Of a stretch of DNA of 64,000 bases, positions 59,440 through 64,000 are shown in pieces. The stretch is from Fen-999 sp964469455 (GTDB taxonomy: Bacteria > Pseudomonadota > Gammaproteobacteria > Burkholderiales > Rhodocyclaceae). The first letter of the stretch is position 1. The number at the start of each line of letters is the position of its first letter. The notes under the pieces are model-generated. The model was given only the letters and a program-made list of their open reading frames with translations. It searched no databases and was not told the DNA's origin. The stretch lies in contig CAYXZX010000001.1 of assembly GCA_964469455.1 (NCBI GenBank), positions 5,276 to 69,275 on the forward strand, given 5' to 3'. A program made the position numbers and the translations under genes.

Positions 59440-61346
59440 TGGCACATCAATCTCATCTCATCGCCAGCGATATCGAGCAATACCTCAAGTCGCACGAGAC
59501 CAAGGGCTTGTTGCGCTTCATCACCTGCGGCTCCGTCGACGACGGCAAGAGCACCCTGATTGGCCGGCTGCTCTATGACTCGAAAATGCTGTTCGAAGAC
59601 CAGTTGGCGGCCGTCGAGAACGACTCCAAGAAATGGGGAACCCAGGGTGATGACATCGACTTCGCGCTGCTGGTCGACGGCCTGGCCGCCGAGCGCGAAC
59701 AGGGGATCACCATTGATGTCGCTTACCGTTTCTTCTCCACCGACCGCCGCAAGTTCATCGTCGCCGACACTCCCGGGCACGAACAGTACACCCGCAACAT
59801 GATCACCGGTGCCTCCACCGCCGATGCGGCCGTGATCCTCGTCGACGCGCGCAAGGGGCTGCTGACCCAGACCCGCCGGCACTCATTCCTGGTGTCGCTG
59901 ATCGGCATCCGGCATGTGCTGCTGGCCGTCAACAAGATGGATCTCGTCGAATACTCGGAACAAAAGTTCCGCGCCATCGAGGAGGATTACCGGAAGTTCG
60001 CCCAGCAGGTAGGGATCGCCGATGTCACGGCGATCCCGCTATCCGCCTTGAAGGGCGACAACATGCTCGCGCAGAGCGAGCGAATGCCTTGGTATCGCGG
60101 TACCACGCTGATGGGCTACCTCGAGACCGTGCCCGTGGACGAGAACCGCCTGCAATCCCAGCCGATGCGCTTCCCAGTGCAATGGGTCAACCGCCCCAAT
60201 CTCGATTTCCGCGGCTTTGCCGGAACGCTGGCCAGCGGCATCGTCAAAACCGGCGACCGCGTGCGCATCCAGCCCTCGGGCCGCGAAAGCCAGGTGACGC
60301 GCATCGTCACGGCCGATGGCGACCTCGAAAAGGCCGTTGCCGGACAATCGATCACCTTGACGCTGGCCGACGAGATCGACATCTCGCGCGGCGACCTGAT
60401 CTCCGGCATCGAAGCGCCCGCCGGGGTCGCGGACCAGTTCCAGGCGACGGTCGTCTGGATGGATGACAACCCGATGTTGCGGGGACGGACCTATCTGATG
60501 AAGACCTGCGGCAAGACGGTGCAGGCCACCATCGCGCCGCTGAAGTACAAGGTCAACGTCAACTCGATGGAACAGGTTGCCGCCGAGAAGCTGGAACTGA
60601 ACGAAATCGGCGTCTGCGAACTGGAACTCGATCGCCCGATCGCCTTCGATCCCTACGCCGAAAACCGCGAGACAGGCAGTTTTATCCTCATCGATCGCCT
60701 GACCAATCGTACCGTCGGCGCCGGCATGCTGAACTTCTCGTTGCGTCGCGCGCAAAACATCCACATGCACGCACTCGAGGTGGACAAGGCCTCGCGGTCG
60801 GCCATGAAGGGGCAAAAATCCTGCGTGCTCTGGTACACCGGCCTGTCCGGCTCGGGCAAGTCCACCATCGCCAACGCCGTGGACAAGCGTCTGCACGCCT
60901 CGGGCCGACATACCTATCTGCTCGACGGCGACAACGTCCGGCACGGCCTCAACAAGGACCTCGGTTTCACCGAGGCCGACCGCGTCGAGAACATCCGCCG
61001 CATTGCCGAGGTTGCGAAACTGATGGTCGATGCCGGCCTCATCGTCGGCACCGCCTTCATCTCGCCCTTCCGCAACGAACGGCGCATGGCGCGCGGCCTC
61101 CTGCCGGACGGCGAGTTCATCGAGATATTCATCGACACGCCACTGGCGGTGGCCGAGCAGCGCGATCCCAAGGGCCTCTACAAGAAAGCCCGACGTGGCG
61201 AATTGAAGAATTTCACCGGCATCGACTCGCCCTACGAGGAACCCGATGCACCGGAGATTCGCATCGACACCACCGCGCTGTCCGCCGACGAAGCCGCCGA
61301 GCGAATCATCGCGCACCTGAAGCGGTTGGGCATTGTCATCGGTTGA
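59439..61346 (+). CDS. cysNC: Bifunctional sulfate adenylyltransferase subunit 1 / APS kinase (CysN-CysC)
   Basis: A 635-residue fusion. The N-terminal GTPase part (about 1-450) has TCGSVDDGKSTLIGRLLYDS, DTPGHEQYTRNM and NKMDLVEYS. The C-terminal APS kinase has the P-loop WYTGLSGSGKSTIANAV (about residue 465), DGDNVRHGLNKDLGF, and FISPFRNERRMAR. It produces PAPS from sulfate through APS. The start overlaps the cysD stop (TGATG). PAPS is the donor for the two sulfotransferases in this window and may also feed assimilation; cysH and cysI are not present here. Confidence 0.95.
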   Translation: MAHQSHLIASDIEQYLKSHETKGLLRFITCGSVDDGKSTLIGRLLYDSKMLFEDQLAAVENDSKKWGTQGDDIDFALLVDGLAAEREQGITIDVAYRFFSTDRRKFIVADTPGHEQYTRNMITGASTADAAVILVDARKGLLTQTRRHSFLVSLIGIRHVLLAVNKMDLVEYSEQKFRAIEEDYRKFAQQVGIADVTAIPLSALKGDNMLAQSERMPWYRGTTLMGYLETVPVDENRLQSQPMRFPVQWVNRPNLDFRGFAGTLASGIVKTGDRVRIQPSGRESQVTRIVTADGDLEKAVAGQSITLTLADEIDISRGDLISGIEAPAGVADQFQATVVWMDDNPMLRGRTYLMKTCGKTVQATIAPLKYKVNVNSMEQVAAEKLELNEIGVCELELDRPIAFDPYAENRETGSFILIDRLTNRTVGAGMLNFSLRRAQNIHMHALEVDKASRSAMKGQKSCVLWYTGLSGSGKSTIANAVDKRLHASGRHTYLLDGDNVRHGLNKDLGFTEADRVENIRRIAEVAKLMVDAGLIVGTAFISPFRNERRMARGLLPDGEFIEIFIDTPLAVAEQRDPKGLYKKARRGELKNFTGIDSPYEEPDAPEIRIDTTALSADEAAERIIAHLKRLGIVIG

Positions 61347-61377
61347 TCGGCGGATGATCGGACATCGGCGCCGCGCC

Positions 61378-61410
61378 AAAGTCATCCGTGGCGCAACGCC
61401 GAGTACGGCG
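61378..61410 (+). repeat. Intergenic hairpin repeat, copy R3
   Basis: AAAGTCATCCGTGGCGCA, then ACGCCGAGTACGGCG, at the junction of the convergent cysNC and dadA-like genes, overlapping the end of the latter. It shares the core of R1, R2 and R4. Confidence 0.5.
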
Positions 61411-62638
61411 CCGGATCGATCTCCGGCGCCCGGCCGGCGACGATGTCCGCCAGCAGCTTTCCCGTGCCGCAGGCCATGGTCCAGCCCAGCGTGCCGTGGC
61501 CGGCGTTGACGTAGAGATGGGATAACCTCGTCGCACCGATCAGCGGCACGTTGCTCGGCGTCGCCGGCCGCAGCCCTGCCCAGAACTCGACGTTCGCGGG
61601 TCGGCCGACCGTCGGAAACAGTTCGGCGGTACGCTTCAACAGTACCTGGCAGCGCACGTCGTTCAGCGACGTGTCGTAGCCTGCAAACTCGGCCGTGCCC
61701 GCCACGCGCAGGCGCTCGCCAAGCCGCGAGAACACGAGCTTGCGGCCATCGTCGGTCAGGCTCACGGTCGGGGCATCGTCACCCGGTGCCAGCGGAATCG
61801 TCGCTGAATAGCCCTTCGCCGGATAGACGGGAACGCGCACACCCAGGGGCCGCAACAGCAGTGGCGAATAGCTGCCCAACGCGACCACGCAGGCATCGGC
61901 GCGCAGCATCTCGCCGCCGGCCAGCCTTACGCCGGTGATTCGGCCACCTTCGGCCACGAGAGCGTCGACACTCGCACCGAACCGGAAGACGACGCCCAAG
62001 CCTGCCGCCTTTCCCGCCAGCGCCCGGGCGAACTTGTGGGCGTCGCCAGACTCGTCGTCCGCCGTGTAGGTGCCGCCGACGATGGGCACGGTCGAATTCC
62101 TCAGCGCAGGCTCGATGGCGAGACATTCCGCAGCGGACTTGACCAGGCGGTCGCAACCGTAGCGGCGCATCAGTTCCGCTTGCGGGATCGCGTGCTCGAA
62201 CTCCGCTTCGTCCGTGTAGAAATGGAGGATGCCGCGCTTCTGCTGGTCGTACTCCAGACGAAGCGCGGGCCGCAGTTCCTTGAGCAGCGACCGGCTGTAG
62301 AGCGCAAGCCGGAGGATGGCGCCGATGTTCTCGCGCGTGCGGCCGGGCGCGCATTCGCGCAGGAAGCGCAGGCCCCACGCCCATTGCGTCGCATCGGCAC
62401 GCAGGCGCCATAGCAGCGGCGAATCTTCGCGGCCGAGCCAGCGCAGCACCTTGAGCGGCGCGGCAGGGTTGGCCCAGGGTTCGGCATGGCTGGTCGAGAT
62501 CTGACCACCGTTGGCGAAGCTGGTCTCCATGGCCGGTCCGGACTGCCGGTCGACGACCGTGACTTCGTGCCCGTCCTGCCTGAGGTACCATGCCGAAGCG
62601 ACGCCGACGAGGCCGGCGCCGAGAACCAATGCTCGCAT
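61382..62638 (-). CDS. dadA: D-amino acid dehydrogenase small subunit-like FAD oxidoreductase
   Basis: A 418-residue DAO-family flavoprotein. It has VLGAGLVGVASAWYLRQDG at the N-terminus, ETSFANGGQISTSHAEPWAN, PVYPAKGYSATIPL and the C-terminal LYVNAGHGTLGWTMACGTGK. This matches DadA, which oxidises D-amino acids to keto acids and passes electrons to the respiratory chain. It is convergent with cysNC and divergent from msrB. Not obviously linked to steroids. Confidence 0.9.
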   Translation of the reverse strand: MRALVLGAGLVGVASAWYLRQDGHEVTVVDRQSGPAMETSFANGGQISTSHAEPWANPAAPLKVLRWLGREDSPLLWRLRADATQWAWGLRFLRECAPGRTRENIGAILRLALYSRSLLKELRPALRLEYDQQKRGILHFYTDEAEFEHAIPQAELMRRYGCDRLVKSAAECLAIEPALRNSTVPIVGGTYTADDESGDAHKFARALAGKAAGLGVVFRFGASVDALVAEGGRITGVRLAGGEMLRADACVVALGSYSPLLLRPLGVRVPVYPAKGYSATIPLAPGDDAPTVSLTDDGRKLVFSRLGERLRVAGTAEFAGYDTSLNDVRCQVLLKRTAELFPTVGRPANVEFWAGLRPATPSNVPLIGATRLSHLYVNAGHGTLGWTMACGTGKLLADIVAGRAPEIDPAPYSALRHG

Positions 62639-62679
62639 CGCTTGTCCGTTACGGTGTTTCCCCGAATGGTACCGCCACC

Positions 62680-63081
62680 ATGCCCAAGATCGAGAAGTCG
62701 GACGCCGAATGGCGCAGCCAGTTGACCGAAATGCAGTATTACGTGACCCGCGAAAAGGGCACGGAGCGGGCCTTCACAGGCGAATACTGGAACTGCCACG
62801 ACAATGGAACCTACCGCTGCGTCTGCTGCGGCGAGCCACTGTTCGCCTCGGATGCGAAATTCGACAGTGGCTGCGGCTGGCCGAGCTTTACGGCGCCGCT
62901 TGATGAATCAATCGTCGACGAGCACGAGGACCGCAGCCATTTCATGGTCCGCACTGAGGTCACGTGTTCGAAATGCGGCGCCCACCTCGGCCACGTGTTC
63001 CCCGATGGTCCGGCGCCAACTGGGTTGCGCTACTGCATCAACTCGGCCTCGCTGCAACTCGAGAAGAAAGTCAAGGCTTGA
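62680..63081 (+). CDS. msrB: Peptide-methionine (R)-S-oxide reductase MsrB
   Basis: A 133-residue MsrB. Zinc CxxC pairs are in RCVCCGEPLF and TCSKCGAHLGHVFPDG. GCGWPSFTAPL is present, and the catalytic Cys is in RYCINSASLQ. It reduces methionine-R-sulfoxide using thioredoxin. I chose the ATG at 62680 because MPKIEKSDAEWR is the typical start; the frame is open further upstream across the dadA start. Confidence 0.95.
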   Translation: MPKIEKSDAEWRSQLTEMQYYVTREKGTERAFTGEYWNCHDNGTYRCVCCGEPLFASDAKFDSGCGWPSFTAPLDESIVDEHEDRSHFMVRTEVTCSKCGAHLGHVFPDGPAPTGLRYCINSASLQLEKKVKA

Positions 63082-63214
63082 TCGACCTGCGGGACCGCGC
63101 TATGGTGCGCGCCCCGTATCATCAGACTCAACGCCGCATCGCCGACCTCGGGCCACCGTCGCTTGACCAAGCACGAGTGGTAGCGGTCGGCACGTAAGGC
63201 GTTCCAAGATCATC

Positions 63215-64000
63215 ATGCTGCCACCCATCGAACATCGCATTGCCGAGGAACTCGGCGTCCGTCCGCCGCAGGTGTTCGCCGCCGTCCAGCTGCTCGACGA
63301 AGGCGCCACCGTGCCCTTCATCGCCCGCTACCGCAAGGAGGTGACCGGCAGCCTCGACGATACGCAACTGCGCACGCTGGAGGAACGGCTAGGCTATCTG
63401 CGCGAGTTGGAGGAACGCCGTGCTGCCGTGCTGGCCAGCATCGAGGAACAGGGCAAGCTGACACCGGAATTGCAGCGCGACATCAACGATGCCGACACCA
63501 AGCAACGGCTCGAAGACCTCTACCTGCCCTACAAGCCGAAGCGCCGCACCAAGGCGCAGATCGCCCGCGAGGCCGGCCTGGAGCCGCTTGCGGACGCGTT
63601 GTTCGACGATCCGAGTCTGGTGCCGGAGGAAGAAGCGGCGAAGTACGTTAATGCCGCCACCGAGCCACCAGAGCAGCACGTGCCTGACGTCAAGGCAGCG
63701 CTCGACGGGGCGCGGCAGATCCTCATGGCGCGCTTCAGCGAAAATGCCGCGTTGCTAGAAAAACTGCGTGCCCATCTGTACGACCACGCCCTGCTCGTCT
63801 CGGCCGTGGTCGAGGGCAAGCAAGAGGCCGGCGCGAAGTTCCGCGACTGGTTCGACTTCCGCGAGAAGATCGCCGACATTCCCTCGCACCGCGCACTGGC
63901 GCTGCTGCGCGGCCGGCAGGAGGACATCCTGCGCCTGTCGCTCAAGACCGAGCAGGAACTGCGCGATCCGCCCGAAGCGTCGCCCTGCATCGCCATGGTC
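63215..64000 (+). CDS. tex: Tex-family transcription accessory protein, 3' end outside the window
   Basis: The first 262 codons of Tex, an S1-domain RNA-binding protein linked to transcription. The N-terminus from ATG 63215 translates as LPPIEHRIAEELGVRPPQV, followed by the Tex blocks DEGATVPFIARYRKEVTG, LEERLGYLRELEERR and LYLPYKPKRRTKAQIA. The frame runs open to the window edge. No strong ribosome site is visible. Confidence 0.92.
   Translation, partial: MLPPIEHRIAEELGVRPPQVFAAVQLLDEGATVPFIARYRKEVTGSLDDTQLRTLEERLGYLRELEERRAAVLASIEEQGKLTPELQRDINDADTKQRLEDLYLPYKPKRRTKAQIAREAGLEPLADALFDDPSLVPEEEAAKYVNAATEPPEQHVPDVKAALDGARQILMARFSENAALLEKLRAHLYDHALLVSAVVEGKQEAGAKFRDWFDFREKIADIPSHRALALLRGRQEDILRLSLKTEQELRDPPEASPCIAMV

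Noticed and set aside
60039..61385. A 448-codon minus-strand frame opposite cysNC
   Set aside because: Shadow frame; the plus strand encodes an intact CysN-CysC protein.
1..64000. CRISPR arrays, tRNA or rRNA genes, riboswitches, phage or intact transposon genes
   Set aside because: I found no spaced direct repeats, no tRNA-like cloverleaf or rRNA stretch and no intact integrase or transposase; the only transposase-like sequence is the dead one ahead of cysD.

Overview
The window looks like a chromosomal segment of a GC-rich betaproteobacterium that degrades sterols or other steroids, possibly near the Rhodocyclales/Sterolibacterium group. That placement is inferred from gene families (a DUF2863 protein, a CysN/CysC fusion, a Pit plus DUF47 pair) and from the steroid genes; no rRNA or other marker gene is present. 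Coding density is very high. Many genes overlap by 1 to 20 bases, and several start at GTG or TTG. I saw no tRNA, rRNA, CRISPR array or intact insertion sequence.

Layout. (1) 1-7.2 kb, plus strand: the end of an acyl-CoA ligase, a SnoaL-like protein, an EmrA/EmrB-type efflux pair, an unusual CaiB-type CoA transferase and an amidohydrolase, closed by a strong hairpin. (2) 7.2-14.5 kb, minus strand: a TonB-dependent receptor, then a six-gene operon tonB-exbB-exbD-exbD-TPR-Cache, which looks like a dedicated outer-membrane uptake system. (3) 14.7-27.4 kb: a FadD3-like ligase, two members of a conserved uncharacterised family, a DUF1214-like protein, a PAPS sulfotransferase, an SDR, an EthD-like protein, and an operon of enoyl-CoA hydratase, phosphotransferase, uncharacterised protein, cytochrome P450 and a secreted paraoxonase-like propeller. 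(4) 27.5-36.5 kb, minus strand: a nine-gene operon with an Ltp2-like side-chain aldolase, two MaoC hydratases of the ChsH1/ChsH2 type, a 3-ketosteroid-dehydrogenase-like flavoprotein, a gamma carbonic anhydrase-like protein, a second sulfotransferase, a TetR regulator, an SDR and an alkylsulfatase-like metallo-beta-lactamase protein. (5) 36.6-52.2 kb, plus strand: dehydrogenases, two AhpD-like proteins, a VOC protein, a Tat-exported amidase, a ketosteroid isomerase, a KstD-like dehydrogenase, an arylsulfatase, a pair of acyl-CoA dehydrogenases, a luciferase-like oxidoreductase, an enoyl-CoA hydratase and cysQ. (6) 52.2-64 kb: mostly housekeeping genes (AzlCD, a DMT exporter, Pit/DUF47, DUF2863, sulfate activation cysD-cysNC, a D-amino-acid dehydrogenase, msrB and the start of tex).

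How it may work together (inference): a steroid enters through the TonB receptor. Ring A is oxidised by KSI, KstD-like enzymes and SDRs. The side chain is CoA-activated and shortened by acyl-CoA dehydrogenases, ChsH-like hydratase and Ltp2-like aldolase. Two sulfotransferases, an arylsulfatase, an alkylsulfatase-like protein, CysQ (which removes PAP) and the sulfate activation genes suggest that sulfate esters are made or removed in the same locus.

The two most interesting signals are these. First, an 18-bp palindrome, consensus ATCGTCC-N4-GGACGAT, occurs in five intergenic regions ahead of the uptake and catabolic genes and is probably the operator of one regulon. Second, a catalytically dead IS630-transposase-like winged-helix sequence is fused in frame, without a stop codon, to the start of cysD.
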